A stretch of 64,000 nucleotides of DNA, taken from positions 4,588,001 to 4,652,000 of the forward strand of contig NZ_CP018786.1 of the NCBI RefSeq assembly GCF_002025665.1, written 5' to 3'. Position numbers and translations under genes: made by a program. Positions 1 to 9,203 of the stretch are shown here, piece by piece (position 1 is the first letter of the stretch; each line of letters opens with the position of its first letter). Under the pieces are notes generated by a model that had not been told where the DNA came from, did not search any database, and saw only the letters and a program-made list of their open reading frames with translations. Source of the stretch: Chryseobacterium indologenes. GTDB lineage: Bacteria > Bacteroidota > Bacteroidia > Flavobacteriales > Weeksellaceae.

Positions 1-94
1 CCTGCAATGTCTGTGCAGAGGCAAAACCGGTAAAAAATACCACGGCTGCTCCAAAAGCAATCTTCTTTACATTCATATTCATTATATCTTTCAT
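1..94 (-). CDS. N-terminus of a secreted protein, cut by the window edge
   Basis: Only the first 31 codons are present. They read as a Sec signal peptide: a short basic start (MNVKK), a hydrophobic core and a cleavage-like ASA-Q end. Three in-frame ATGs (94, 82 and 76) are possible starts; the last gives the most typical signal peptide. The gene lies downstream of, and on the same strand as, the PstS-like lipoprotein, so it may belong to that transcription unit. The function cannot be told from this fragment. Confidence 0.6.
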   Translation of the reverse strand, partial: MKDIMNMNVKKIAFGAAVVFFTGFASAQTLQ

Positions 95-185
95 TTTATA
101 TTTTCAAATAATTGAGTTTTATTGTACACAATTTTCAGACCAAATCAAAATTTTTAATGAGGATAAATTGTGAATTTAATATTTT

Positions 186-1058
186 TTAACGCATCTGCAC
201 TTCTCTCTTATAAATATTATAAGGTTGCAACCCTTCTTTCTGCACAATTTTTTGGCCTAAATGGGTACATGAAAATCTTATAAATCCATTGGCAATATTA
301 AAATTACCTTCGTTAATCAGGAAATAAAGCACTCTTGTAAACGGATATTCCATTGTACGAAGTCCTTCAAAATCTGCATTGTAAGATTTTCCTTTTTCTA
401 CCACAGGAAGAACCTTCACCATCTCTCTCAATTTTTCTGACGTTTTATCATAAGGACGGCTAAAAGTATTCAATCCAATAACGCCTATTTTATCGGGATA
501 TTTTCCTAATTCCTCTATAATCTTCTGATTTCCCGGAATAATGGAAAATTTCAGGTCTTTGGGTTGTTTTTTTAATTTCTCAGCAACAAAATTCAGGTTA
601 CTGGAGTTGGTTCCGTCAAAAATAAATTCCTTTTTATCAGACATCAAACCGCTGTTGATTTCTTCTATTGAAATACTTTCTATTGGAGAATCTTTAGGAA
701 CAACAAAAACCACTGCATCTGCAGCAAATTTAGCAGGAAGAAACTTTAAATCTGTTCTTTCCTCATATGTTTTTATTTCTTCAGGATTAAGATTTCTGGA
801 CATTACTACCACTTTAGCACTTCCTTTCAAAAGATCAAGAAGTCCTAAATCTTCTTTCTTGGTTTCTACTTTGATGTGTGTCTCAGGATAGTTGATCATA
901 TAGCCGTCAGCTAATGCTTCTGTAACGCTTTGAAAAGATTCGTCAGTAAAAATTGTAAGATTACCTTTGTGATAAGAAGGAGCATTTTTCTCCTTTTTGC
1001 AGCTTGCAAGCATCATACTCAACACAAAAATTACTGCAAGCTTGAAACTATTCTTCAT
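186..1058 (-). CDS. PstS-like periplasmic substrate-binding lipoprotein
   Basis: The 290-residue protein starts with a lipoprotein signal (LASC, cysteine 20) followed by a phosphate-binding-protein-like fold: an early beta strand (LTIFTDESFQ), a VVVMSR segment and DAVVFVVPKDSP, which are typical of PstS-type domains. I start it at the ATG at 1058, not the upstream ATG at 1109, because only the former puts the signal peptide at the N-terminus. The start overlaps the last 11 bases of the preceding small membrane gene, so the two are probably translationally coupled. No permease genes are nearby, so a role in phosphate import is not shown. Location beside tonB suggests envelope function. Confidence 0.75.
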   Translation of the reverse strand: MKNSFKLAVIFVLSMMLASCKKEKNAPSYHKGNLTIFTDESFQSVTEALADGYMINYPETHIKVETKKEDLGLLDLLKGSAKVVVMSRNLNPEEIKTYEERTDLKFLPAKFAADAVVFVVPKDSPIESISIEEINSGLMSDKKEFIFDGTNSSNLNFVAEKLKKQPKDLKFSIIPGNQKIIEELGKYPDKIGVIGLNTFSRPYDKTSEKLREMVKVLPVVEKGKSYNADFEGLRTMEYPFTRVLYFLINEGNFNIANGFIRFSCTHLGQKIVQKEGLQPYNIYKREVQMR

Positions 1059-1245
1059 TTCTCGATTTTTTAATTCTTGAGATCGCCCTGTAAATTCTAA
1101 AAATACCATAAATAATAAGCACCACTCCTAACGCATAAGCAACAGCGGGCTCTAAGATAGTAAAGAAGAATTTGTAGACAATCACTACAATTCCTAAAAC
1201 GATATAAAACAATCCCGTAACCAGGGATAACCAATTGAACATCAT
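1048..1245 (-). CDS. small two-helix inner-membrane protein
   Basis: The 65-residue protein is almost entirely hydrophobic, with two predicted membrane helices (about residues 5-24 and 33-52) and a basic C-terminal tail (RIKKSRNEE). It sits between tonB and the PstS-like lipoprotein gene and overlaps the latter by 11 bases. No family is recognised with certainty. A hairpin between it and tonB suggests partial uncoupling from the TonB operon. Confidence 0.65.
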   Translation of the reverse strand: MMFNWLSLVTGLFYIVLGIVVIVYKFFFTILEPAVAYALGVVLIIYGIFRIYRAISRIKKSRNEE

Positions 1246-1268
1246 GTAACAAAAATACCAAAAAAAAT

Positions 1269-1296
1269 AAAAAGAGAAGCATAAGCCTCTCTTTTT
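1269..1296 (-). terminator. intrinsic terminator after tonB
   Basis: Stem AAAAAGAGA / TCTCTTTTT with further pairing inside, followed on the minus strand by a T-rich tract. It lies between the tonB stop and the small membrane gene. Confidence 0.6.
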
Positions 1297-1320
1297 ATTT
1301 ATATTTTGAATAAATAAGTC

Positions 1321-2160
1321 TTATTCAAAGTTCATAGTAAATGGTACGCTATAGTAAGATCTAACGCTCTCCCCGTTTCTTTTCGCAGGAGTCCATTTTT
1401 TAAGTTTCTTAACTACACGCATTGCTTCACTGTTGAAGTCACCATTTGGAGATTTCTCTTCAATAGTAACATTCGAAACAGTTCCGTCTTTTTCTACAAC
1501 GAACTTAAGCTTCGCTTTTAGTGTTCCTTCACCTCCTTCCATCAAAGATGTATCGAAGTTATCTCCCAAGAACTTTCTTAATGCTCCCATACCTCCAGGA
1601 TATTCTGCAGACTGGTCAACATCTTTATAGATCTCGTTAGGGTTGTTCGCTTTCACTTCTACTGTAGTAGCTTTAGTACCTGTAGATGGTGGTGGCGGTG
1701 GTGGTGTATAAGCCGGAGCTTTTACCCCCTCCTGATTATTCAAACCAGTTGTAGTTTCCAACTGCTTAGAAATTGGTGGTGGTGGTGTTTCAATTTTCGG
1801 AGCTTTTACAGGCTCTGGAACCACGTTCTGAATTACTTCAATTTTCTCTTCCTCTTTTGGAGGCGGAGGTGGTGGTGGTTCTTCTTCTTTAGGCTGCTCG
1901 ATAATCGGTTCTTCCTCGATAATATCTACTAGATCTGCCTTAACTTCTTGCTTAGGCGGAGCTGTAAGATTTTTAATCGTAAGATAGATGAACGGAGACA
2001 AAGCTGCCAAAAGGAATAATGCTGTTCCGATAATAAAAGACTTTGTTAAAAGTCTCGGATACTGATGTCTAAGATCATAGGCACCATATTCCTTGTTTCT
2101 ATTTTCAAATACGATCTCGTCTAAAGTAAGATTCTGACCGTATACATTTTCATCTGCCAT
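1321..2160 (-). CDS. tonB: TonB energy transducer
   Basis: TonB couples the inner-membrane proton motive force to TonB-dependent outer-membrane receptors. The 279-residue protein has the Bacteroidota-type cytoplasmic N-terminus (EIVFENRNKEYGAYDLR), one membrane helix (about residues 41-62), a periplasmic Pro/Glu-rich spacer with three polyproline runs (about 94-158), and a TonB C-terminal domain (about 187-279, with YPGG, KLKFVVEKDGTV, KKWTPAKRNG and a VPFTMNF end). It is the last gene of the exbB-exbD-exbD-tonB operon, 28 bases after the second exbD. Confidence 0.95.
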   Translation of the reverse strand: MADENVYGQNLTLDEIVFENRNKEYGAYDLRHQYPRLLTKSFIIGTALFLLAALSPFIYLTIKNLTAPPKQEVKADLVDIIEEEPIIEQPKEEEPPPPPPPKEEEKIEVIQNVVPEPVKAPKIETPPPPISKQLETTTGLNNQEGVKAPAYTPPPPPPSTGTKATTVEVKANNPNEIYKDVDQSAEYPGGMGALRKFLGDNFDTSLMEGGEGTLKAKLKFVVEKDGTVSNVTIEEKSPNGDFNSEAMRVVKKLKKWTPAKRNGESVRSYYSVPFTMNFE

Positions 2161-2188
2161 AGATTAGATATACAATTTTATGGTTAAA

Positions 2189-2755
2189 TTACTTTGTAGC
2201 AGCTGGTGCGGCAGCACCTCCTACTTTCTTCTCATAAATAGCTTTTTCCCAAGGTTTGATATCAGTAACCCCGTACTGCTCACTTTTGGTAATTGCCATT
2301 TCGTCAAGAATATCAACAAAGTTCTTATATATAGCATCGTCAGTTGGCTTGATGATCACGGTAAATTTCGTTTGATCTGCAGCTCTAGATTTTGCCTGCT
2401 GAATTACTTTTCTAATTCCTTCTCTGTCAAGAGTAGTTTCCATAAGAGTTTGGTCATTTAAGGATGTAGCATCCTGCTGGTGCCAAAAAACTCTATTGTT
2501 TTTTCCTAATAAGATAGAAATTGAGTTAGAAAGTTTAATTTCTGTTGGAGGTGGTTTTTGTTTTTCATCTTTCGGTTTAGCCGGAAGACCCAAATCCATA
2601 ACGTTCGGTTTACTGAACGTAGTTGTGAACATAAAGAAGGTAATCAATAGAAAACCCAAGTCCACCATCGGAGTCATATCGACTCTGGTGTTTTGCTTCT
2701 TGGAACGGACCTTGCCGCCCTTGCCGCCTTTTTCTTGTACTTGTACTTCTGCCAT
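2189..2755 (-). CDS. exbD: ExbD/TolR family proton-channel subunit
   Basis: The 188-residue protein has a basic cytoplasmic N-terminus, the ExbD motif VDMTPMVDLGFLLITFF containing the membrane aspartate of the proton path, one membrane helix (about residues 30-48) and a periplasmic domain. It is the second exbD of the operon, 11 bases after the first. It closely resembles the orphan ExbD at 27323-27847 (shared NVMDLGLPAK, FTVI-KPTD, YKNFVD and GVTDIKPWE). Confidence 0.93.
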   Translation of the reverse strand: MAEVQVQEKGGKGGKVRSKKQNTRVDMTPMVDLGFLLITFFMFTTTFSKPNVMDLGLPAKPKDEKQKPPPTEIKLSNSISILLGKNNRVFWHQQDATSLNDQTLMETTLDREGIRKVIQQAKSRAADQTKFTVIIKPTDDAIYKNFVDILDEMAITKSEQYGVTDIKPWEKAIYEKKVGGAAAPAATK

Positions 2756-2766
2756 TTCTATCGATA

Positions 2767-3375
2767 TTATTCGTTAGGTTTACCTTCTTGTGATGTAATC
2801 AACCAAAATTTAAGAAAATCAATATCTCTTAAACCTTCAAATAAGCTTTTCACTTTAGGGTATTGTGTTGTAACGTCACCTTTAATCGCTAACTTATAGT
2901 CAGGGTTTACGCTCAAACTTTCTTTTACCCAATCAATTAATTGCTTATTTGTACTGTCCATAGGAATTCCTGATGGACTTCTATAATTTTTCTGCTCATC
3001 TGCAGGCATATCCAAGTAACCTTTAAGCTGGTTCATTGGAACTCCGATTGCCTGAACTTTCTGGAAAGCAGCTTTTTGGTTGTTGTCAAAAGTAATACCA
3101 TACTTTTGTCCCATTTTATCCAAAAGAGCAATTCTTTCTGATGCATTTTCTACTGGCTGGAAATAGAATTTTCCGTCCGGAGTAGCGTTGATAGTCATTA
3201 AACTAGCATCAGGAAGCAATTTTTCCGAAATTGAAGATGGCGGTTTGATCTGCTCCACGTCAGGTTTTTTAAACTGAGTGGTCAAGATAAAGAACGTAAG
3301 AAGTAGGAACGCAACGTCACACATTGCGGTCATGTCCGTTACTACTCCATGTCTTTTAGGTTTGACTCTCGCCAT
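2767..3375 (-). CDS. exbD: ExbD/TolR family proton-channel subunit
   Basis: The 202-residue protein has the ExbD arrangement: a basic N-terminus, DMTAMCDVAFLLLTFFILTT as the single membrane helix with its conserved aspartate, and a periplasmic domain. The periplasmic part is longer than usual and has a central insertion (about residues 90-150). It sits between exbB and the second exbD. Two different ExbD subunits with one ExbB is common in Bacteroidota and allows hetero-oligomeric stators. Confidence 0.93.
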   Translation of the reverse strand: MARVKPKRHGVVTDMTAMCDVAFLLLTFFILTTQFKKPDVEQIKPPSSISEKLLPDASLMTINATPDGKFYFQPVENASERIALLDKMGQKYGITFDNNQKAAFQKVQAIGVPMNQLKGYLDMPADEQKNYRSPSGIPMDSTNKQLIDWVKESLSVNPDYKLAIKGDVTTQYPKVKSLFEGLRDIDFLKFWLITSQEGKPNE

Positions 3376-3436
3376 TATTATAAAATATTTTTAATTAAAC
3401 TTCTTTTAATTGCTAATGCAAATATCTTGCTAATTC

Positions 3437-4300
3437 TTAGTTGAATTCAGCGAAAGATTGTTGGATACTCATAGAGATCTCGTCGATCTTGTAAGTTAAT
3501 CCATCAATTTTAGATGTAAAGAAGTTATAAAGGATAATAGCGATTGCTGAAGTACCAATACCTAATGCCGTGTTAATCAAGGCTTCAGAGATACCTGTAG
3601 ATAGAGCAGCAGCATCTGGAGTACCACCTCCTGAACCTAATGCAAAGAACGCCTTGATCATCCCGATTACTGTTCCAAGTAGTGCGATTAGGGTTGCAAC
3701 TGTACCTAGAGTAGAAAGAATCATCATGTTTTTCTCAAGCATTGGCATCTCAAGAGTAGTAGCTTCTTCGATAGCTTTGTTAAGAGCTACCATTTTCTGC
3801 TCTTTATTTAATGTAGTATCGTGAGAAAGTGCTTTGTAAGTAGTAAGACCTTCTTTTACTACGTTACCAACAGATCCTTGTTGTCTGTCACACTCTTCGA
3901 TAGCTTCGTCAATTTTGTTTTGGTTTAGTAAGCTTCTTACTTGAACAACGAAGTTGTCTAAGTTTCCTTTTCCAGCAGCTTTACCAAGAACGAAATATCT
4001 TTCAAAAGAGAAAACGATTACAGTAATCATGAAAGTAATCAAGATTGGTACGATAACCCCTCCTTTGTAGATAATACCTAAAAACGATTCTGGGTGAATG
4101 TCTTTTCCTTCAACACTTGAAAAAGCTACAGAACCACTTCCTAGTTTTTCTGCATCCTTAAAGTTTCCTGGGCTACCAAGAACGAATAAATAAATACATA
4201 CTCCTATAGCAAATAGAATAGGAATAATAACAGCTGGATTTAAACCTCCTGCCTTTCTAGCAACTACTTGCTCATCATTTTTTGAAACATTCATTTCCAT
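3437..4300 (-). CDS. exbB: ExbB/TolQ/MotA family proton-channel protein
   Basis: This is the multi-pass partner of ExbD in the TonB motor. The 287-residue protein has an extra N-terminal membrane helix (about 22-41), a second helix (81-99), a cytoplasmic region, and the conserved pair of helices containing LGTVATLIALLGTVIGM and EALINTALGIGTSAIAI. It is the first gene of the operon. A minus-strand TAATTTTG -7 element lies about 50 bases upstream (4351-4358). ATGs at codons 1 and 3 are both possible starts. Confidence 0.94.
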   Translation of the reverse strand: MEMNVSKNDEQVVARKAGGLNPAVIIPILFAIGVCIYLFVLGSPGNFKDAEKLGSGSVAFSSVEGKDIHPESFLGIIYKGGVIVPILITFMITVIVFSFERYFVLGKAAGKGNLDNFVVQVRSLLNQNKIDEAIEECDRQQGSVGNVVKEGLTTYKALSHDTTLNKEQKMVALNKAIEEATTLEMPMLEKNMMILSTLGTVATLIALLGTVIGMIKAFFALGSGGGTPDAAALSTGISEALINTALGIGTSAIAIILYNFFTSKIDGLTYKIDEISMSIQQSFAEFN

Positions 4301-4350
4301 ATTTAACTAAATTATATTGTTTTAAAATTTTACAGGGTGTAAATTAAAGG

Positions 4351-4358
4351 CAAAATTA
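4351..4358 (-). promoter_or_regulatory. -7 element of the exbB operon promoter
   Basis: Reads TAATTTTG on the minus strand, matching the Bacteroidota TAnnTTTG consensus, and leaves a leader of about 40 bases before exbB. No convincing -33 TTG at standard spacing was found. The rest of 4301-4540 is very AT-rich and shows no gene. Confidence 0.45.
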
Positions 4359-4540
4359 ATTAAAATGCAAGAGTCTTAATTAAACATTTTGCTTTTTTTT
4401 GATAAAGAATTTTTAATACGATTTCGAAATAGTAATTATTTTAAATTATTTTATTTATTTTTTCCAAATTTAACATTTGAATTAAAAAATCATAAAAATA
4501 AGACACCCATTTTTTTTAATTTCCCAATGTTAATTTTTTT

Positions 4541-7354
4541 TTAAATTACGATATTCACAATACGGTGAGGGACTACAATGATTTTTTTAGGGGTTTTACC
4601 CTCCAAAATCTGTTGCATTTTCTCGTTCGAAATCACCAAATCTTCTACTTCCTTGGCAGATAATTGAGCTGAAAGCGAAATTTTGAACTTCATTTTACCA
4701 TTTACACTTACCGGATACTCAATTTCGTCTTCAACCAGATAATCTTCATTCAATGCCGGGAATTGTTCAAATTCTATCGATGTACCGTGTCCTAATAAAC
4801 TCCACAATTCTTCACAGATGTGAGGGGCATACGGAGAAATGATAACGGCAAGCGGTTCTAAAATATTGCGCTTGTTGCATTTTATTTTCTGAAGCTCGTT
4901 TACAGCAATCATAAAGGATGATACTGAGGTATTGAAAGAGAAGTTTTCAATATCGTATACTACCTTCTTTATTAAGGTATGTAAAACTTTGTATTCTGCT
5001 TTTGTAGGTTCTTCATCTGAAACTTCAAATACGTCTCCGTTGAAATACAGATTCCAGAATTTTTTAAGGAAACCATATACTCCGCTTAGCCCTTGTGTAT
5101 TCCAAGGCTTGGATTGTTCTAAAGGTCCTAAGAACATTTCATATAATCTTAAGCCGTCTGCTCCGTACTCTCCACAGATGTCATCAGGATTTACTACATT
5201 ATATTTTGACTTGGACATTTTTTCTACTTCACGGTCTGTGATGTATTTTCCGTCTTCAAGAATAAATTCTGCCTCTGCATAATCCGGTCTCCATAATTTG
5301 AAGGCTTCTGTATCCAATTCATCAGAGGTTCCTTTTAATAAGGATACGTCTACGTGAATCTGCTGAGTTTGGTAATCTTTAGCCAAATTTTTAGATACAT
5401 ATTGATTCGTTCCGTCAATTCTGTATACAAACGCACTCATCCCTAAGATCATCCCCTGGTTGATCAATTTCTGGAATGGCTCATCATGACTGATATATCC
5501 TCTGTCTTTTAAGAACATGTTCCAGAAACGGGAATATAATAAGTGACCGGTAGCGTGTTCGCTTCCTCCTATATATAGGTCTACTTGTCCCCAATAATCT
5601 GCTAACTCTTTTTTAACAAAAGTTTCTTCATCGTTAGGATCCATATATCTAAGGAAATACCATGAGCTTCCTGCCCAACCTGGCATCGTAGATAATTCTA
5701 ACGGGAAAATTGTTTTATCATCAACCAGTTCTGTAGCGACTACCTTCTGGTTAGCTTCATCCCATGCAAATTCTTTTGCATTTCCTAATGGCGGATCTCC
5801 GTCTTCTGTAGGTAAATATTTTTCAACTTCAGGAAGTTCCAATGGTAAAGCAGAAGTCGGCAACGTGTAAGGCATTCCATCCTTATAATATATAGGAACT
5901 GGTTCTCCCCAATAACGCTGTCTTGAGAAAATAGCATCACGCTGTCTGTAGTTTGTTGTTCCATGACCGATTCCTTTCGTTTCGATCTCGGAAATCATTT
6001 TTGCTTTCGCTTCATTATAATGTAATCCGTTTAAGAAATCAGAGTTGACACAAACGGAATCTTTGGAATCAAAAGATTTCTCCTGAACATCTTCTTCCGT
6101 TTCTACCACTTTCTTGATTTCAAGATTAAATTTCTTAGCAAATCTGTGGTCACGCTCATCGTGTGCCGGAACTGCCATCACTGCTCCTGTTCCATATCCC
6201 ATCAACACATAATCTGAAATATAGATTGGCATTTTTTCATTGCTGAATGGGTTGATCGCATAACTTCCGGTGAAAGCTCCGCTCACGTTTTTCACGTCAG
6301 ACATTCTGTCTCTCTCCGTTTTTTTGGAAGTTTCTTCAATATAAGTATCTACTTCTACTTTTTGAGCATCCGTAGTAATGGTTTCCACTAAAGGATTTTC
6401 CGGAGCCAATACCATAAAAGTTGCTCCAAAGATGGTGTCAGGTCTTGTGGTAAATACCTCAACGGTTTCATTATGACCTTCTACATTGAACTGCACCTGA
6501 GCTCCCTGAGATTTTCCGATCCAGTATTCCTGAGAATCTTTCAACGGCTGCGGCCAGTCTAATGTATTTAATCCCTGTAATAATCTTTCAGAGTACGCAG
6601 AAATTCTCATGCTCCACTGCATCATTTTCTTCTGGAATACCGGAAATCCTCCTCTTTCAGATTTTCCATCTTTCACCTCATCGTTCGCCAATACCGTTCC
6701 TAATGCAGGACACCAGTTTACTGTCGTTTCTGCTCTGTAAGCAAGACGATAGTTTAAAAGGATATCTTCTTTATCAATTTCAGAAGCATTCTTCCACTCT
6801 TCTGAAGTGAAATTTAATTCGTCATTCTGATTGGCATTTAATCCTTCTGTTCCTTTTTCTTCAAAATGGTGAATCAAAGAATCAATAGATTCTGCCTTAT
6901 CAGTATTTTTATTATACCACGAATGATACAGCTGGATAAAAATCCATTGTGTCCATTTATAATATGAAGCGTCTGAAGTTCTTACTTCTCTGCTCCAGTC
7001 GAATGAGAAACCTATTTTTTTCAGCTGCTCTTCATATCTGTTGATATTCTGTTCTGTAGTGATAGCCGGATGCTGTCCTGTCTGGATCGCATATTGCTCA
7101 GCTGGAAGTCCAAAGCTGTCATATCCTACCGGGTGGAGTACATTAAACCCCTGATGTCTTTTGTATCTCGCATAGATATCCGATGCAATATATCCAAGCG
7201 GATGACCTACGTGAAGTCCTGCTCCTGATGGGTACGGAAACATATCGAGTACATAAAACTTAGGTTTGTCTGTGTTATTAGAGGTCTTATAGGTTTGATT
7301 TTCCTCCCAGTATTTCTGCCACTTTTTTTCTATCTGCTGATGATCGTAAAACAC
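4541..7354 (-). CDS. leuS: leucine--tRNA ligase
   Basis: LeuRS charges tRNA-Leu in the cytoplasm. The 937-residue protein has the class I signature near the N-terminus (PYPSGAGLHVGHPLGY, the HIGH motif), the CP1 editing domain (TTRPDTIFGATFMVLAPE and GTGAVMAVPAHDERD), the zinc/insertion region, the KMSKS loop (EKMSKSKYNVVNPDD) and a C-terminal anticodon-binding and extension region. Length is usual for Bacteroidota LeuRS. It stands alone, with a minus-strand TATTTTTG element at 7409-7416 about 55 bases upstream of the start. Confidence 0.97.
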   Translation of the reverse strand: MFYDHQQIEKKWQKYWEENQTYKTSNNTDKPKFYVLDMFPYPSGAGLHVGHPLGYIASDIYARYKRHQGFNVLHPVGYDSFGLPAEQYAIQTGQHPAITTEQNINRYEEQLKKIGFSFDWSREVRTSDASYYKWTQWIFIQLYHSWYNKNTDKAESIDSLIHHFEEKGTEGLNANQNDELNFTSEEWKNASEIDKEDILLNYRLAYRAETTVNWCPALGTVLANDEVKDGKSERGGFPVFQKKMMQWSMRISAYSERLLQGLNTLDWPQPLKDSQEYWIGKSQGAQVQFNVEGHNETVEVFTTRPDTIFGATFMVLAPENPLVETITTDAQKVEVDTYIEETSKKTERDRMSDVKNVSGAFTGSYAINPFSNEKMPIYISDYVLMGYGTGAVMAVPAHDERDHRFAKKFNLEIKKVVETEEDVQEKSFDSKDSVCVNSDFLNGLHYNEAKAKMISEIETKGIGHGTTNYRQRDAIFSRQRYWGEPVPIYYKDGMPYTLPTSALPLELPEVEKYLPTEDGDPPLGNAKEFAWDEANQKVVATELVDDKTIFPLELSTMPGWAGSSWYFLRYMDPNDEETFVKKELADYWGQVDLYIGGSEHATGHLLYSRFWNMFLKDRGYISHDEPFQKLINQGMILGMSAFVYRIDGTNQYVSKNLAKDYQTQQIHVDVSLLKGTSDELDTEAFKLWRPDYAEAEFILEDGKYITDREVEKMSKSKYNVVNPDDICGEYGADGLRLYEMFLGPLEQSKPWNTQGLSGVYGFLKKFWNLYFNGDVFEVSDEEPTKAEYKVLHTLIKKVVYDIENFSFNTSVSSFMIAVNELQKIKCNKRNILEPLAVIISPYAPHICEELWSLLGHGTSIEFEQFPALNEDYLVEDEIEYPVSVNGKMKFKISLSAQLSAKEVEDLVISNEKMQQILEGKTPKKIIVVPHRIVNIVI

Positions 7355-7408
7355 TTTATATATATGTTATATGTTAGACTGAATTATTTTTCTTTTTGAC
7401 AAGATTCA

Positions 7409-7416
7409 CAAAAATA
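7409..7416 (-). promoter_or_regulatory. leuS: -7 element upstream of leuS
   Basis: TATTTTTG on the minus strand, matching TAnnTTTG, 55 bases before the leuS start. No clear -33 element. Confidence 0.4.
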
Positions 7417-7473
7417 ATGATTTTAAAGTAAATAGAAATTGAATTTATAATGAATTGCAATTCTACCCTCAAC

Positions 7474-7500
7474 AAAAAAATCCCATCCGGAGATGAGATC
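7474..7500 (-). terminator. intrinsic terminator of the lipocalin-like gene
   Basis: On the minus strand: stem ATCTCATC / GATGGGAT (one G-U pair), four-base loop, then a run of seven T. Confidence 0.7.
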
Positions 7501-7526
7501 TGTTTTATATCCTGAAGTATATACTA

Positions 7527-8003
7527 TTATTGAGTAACTCTTTTGAAGGTATATGTTCTTGTCTGGAATATAGTAGGATCCTGAGTCTCCTCTCTTACCG
7601 CAAGATTGAGCGTTGTAGCATCCAAAGTAATAACCTTTGCATTTTGCGGTTCCACGATTCCCTGAATTTTCATCTGAACGTCTTTCCCTTCCTTATTATA
7701 AGTATAATTGAATTTTATATCTGAAAGAATAGCACACTGACCAGGTGTAGCAGTATCTCCCCAGTTGGTTTTTCCTCCTTTAGAGTCAACGCTGAACCAC
7801 CATCTTGTCTGCTTCTGACAATCTGTATAAGTAATCGTGTTAGAAACCGGGTCTTCACCAACTTCTACAGTGGTAACTACTTCTTTTAACGGTTGCCATG
7901 TCCCAACAAGAGGAGCTTCCAGAACAGTATCATTGTCACTACTACAGCCTGTAGCTGCAGCAAACAAAGATAAACCTGCAAATAGTAATGCTAATTTCTT
8001 CAT
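7527..8003 (-). CDS. lipocalin-like domain lipoprotein
   Basis: The 158-residue protein has a lipoprotein signal (ATGC, cysteine 20), then the pattern of small Bacteroidota lipocalin-like lipoproteins: LVGTWQPLKE at the start of the domain, alternating beta strands and a final RTYTFKRV strand. Such proteins bind hydrophobic ligands in some cases; the ligand here is unknown. It is monocistronic, with its own terminator downstream. Confidence 0.75.
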   Translation of the reverse strand: MKKLALLFAGLSLFAAATGCSSDNDTVLEAPLVGTWQPLKEVVTTVEVGEDPVSNTITYTDCQKQTRWWFSVDSKGGKTNWGDTATPGQCAILSDIKFNYTYNKEGKDVQMKIQGIVEPQNAKVITLDATTLNLAVREETQDPTIFQTRTYTFKRVTQ

Positions 8004-8177
8004 AGATCAATTTTTTCAAGCGCTAAAATTATAATTTTTTTGATTTATATTACTATTTTTTATGAAAAATTATTTCATCGACGATTATTTATATATATTT
8101 AAAAATAGGGACACCCTATTTTCCCTTTATTTAACAAATAATGAATACATGAGCATCGTTCATTCTATTAAAAAAGT

Positions 8178-8185
8178 TATTTTTG
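8178..8185 (+). promoter_or_regulatory. -7 element deciding the acyltransferase start
   Basis: TATTTTTG matches TAnnTTTG and sits inside the longer open frame, 18 bases before the ATG at 8203. It supports the shorter start. Confidence 0.4.
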
Positions 8186-8202
8186 CAGGAAACAAAATAC
8201 AA

Positions 8203-9180
8203 ATGCAGGATATTACGAGAAACAATTTTGATTTTATACGTGTTCTCCTTGCCTTTATTGTCTTTCTGGGACATCTTGGCACACTCAGCGCTTCCCCTGA
8301 TCTCAAGATTTTTGAGCACAGCCCTATAGAAATTGCTGTTTTCGGTTTTTTTGCAGTGAGTGGATTTCTTATTGCAAGGAGCTATGAGAGGTCTTCAAGC
8401 CTGAAAAGCTATTTAAAAAAGAGAATCAAAAGAATTGTTCCTGCCTACTTATTGGTTATTTTTTTATGCGCGATTTTATTAAGCTTGGTAAGCACTTATT
8501 CTTTCACTGAATATTTTAGCAATACACAAGTTTACAAATACATTTTTTGGAATTCATTATTTTTAAATTTTAAAGCCCCCTGGCTTCCGGGAGTTTTTGG
8601 GAATCAAGCAGTGAATGGAGCCCTATGGACACTGAAAATAGAAATGTGCTACTATTTTGCGGTTCCTCTGTTGTTTTTGCTTTTCGGAAAAAATAATAAA
8701 TACAGAAATATAAGTTTGATTATTTTATATTTCTTATCACTTATTTATCTAAATTATTTTGAATCTTTAAATAAAATTTCACTTGCCAAACAGCTTCCAG
8801 GAACATTATCCTATTTTATCCCTGGAATGTTAATTTACTTTAATTTTGATAAATTCATTCAACATAAAAATCTCATTTTCATCATTGCATTTGTTACTGT
8901 GTGGATTGACTTATTCTTAAAAGTTCAGCTTTTTTCTCCAATGATGATCGGGGTTATTGTAATGTACATTGCCTATTCATTCAAATTCTTAAATAATTTC
9001 GGAAAATATGGCGATTTCACCTACGGGATCTACATTTTCCACTTCCCTATTATCAGAACTTTCCAGACTTTAGGGTTATTTGAAGATTATAATCCATTTG
9101 TAATGGCTTTGGTATGTATGTTGGTGGTTATTGCGGTAGGTGTAAGCTCCTGGCATCTTTATGAAAAAAGATTTTTATAA
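8203..9180 (+). CDS. acyltransferase 3 (OafA/YrhL-type) membrane O-acyltransferase
   Basis: This family transfers acyl groups, often acetyl, to sugars of LPS or other surface glycans. The protein starts with NNFDFIRVLLAFIVFLGH, the catalytic-histidine region of the family, has about ten membrane segments, and contains ALWTLKIEMCYY and the late TYGIYIFHFPI motif. The reading frame is open from 8062, but I prefer the ATG at 8203 (325 residues): the family starts at this point, and a TATTTTTG -7 element (8178-8185) lies just before it. The GT2 gene that follows supports a role in glycan decoration. Confidence 0.88.
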   Translation: MQDITRNNFDFIRVLLAFIVFLGHLGTLSASPDLKIFEHSPIEIAVFGFFAVSGFLIARSYERSSSLKSYLKKRIKRIVPAYLLVIFLCAILLSLVSTYSFTEYFSNTQVYKYIFWNSLFLNFKAPWLPGVFGNQAVNGALWTLKIEMCYYFAVPLLFLLFGKNNKYRNISLIILYFLSLIYLNYFESLNKISLAKQLPGTLSYFIPGMLIYFNFDKFIQHKNLIFIIAFVTVWIDLFLKVQLFSPMMIGVIVMYIAYSFKFLNNFGKYGDFTYGIYIFHFPIIRTFQTLGLFEDYNPFVMALVCMLVVIAVGVSSWHLYEKRFL

Positions 9181-9203
9181 TTTTGTAGTATAGAAAAACA
9201 TAA

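Noticed and set aside
1097-1282. Minus-strand open frame overlapping the small membrane gene
   Set aside because: Shadow frame of the 65-codon membrane protein, which has the better start, composition and overlap with the next gene.
1670-1900. GGTGGT-rich tracts as a possible repeat element
   Set aside because: They are the reverse complement of the polyproline codons of tonB.
8062-8202. N-terminal extension of the acyltransferase
   Set aside because: The extra 47 residues do not fit the family and contain a TAnnTTTG promoter element; ATG 8203 is preferred.
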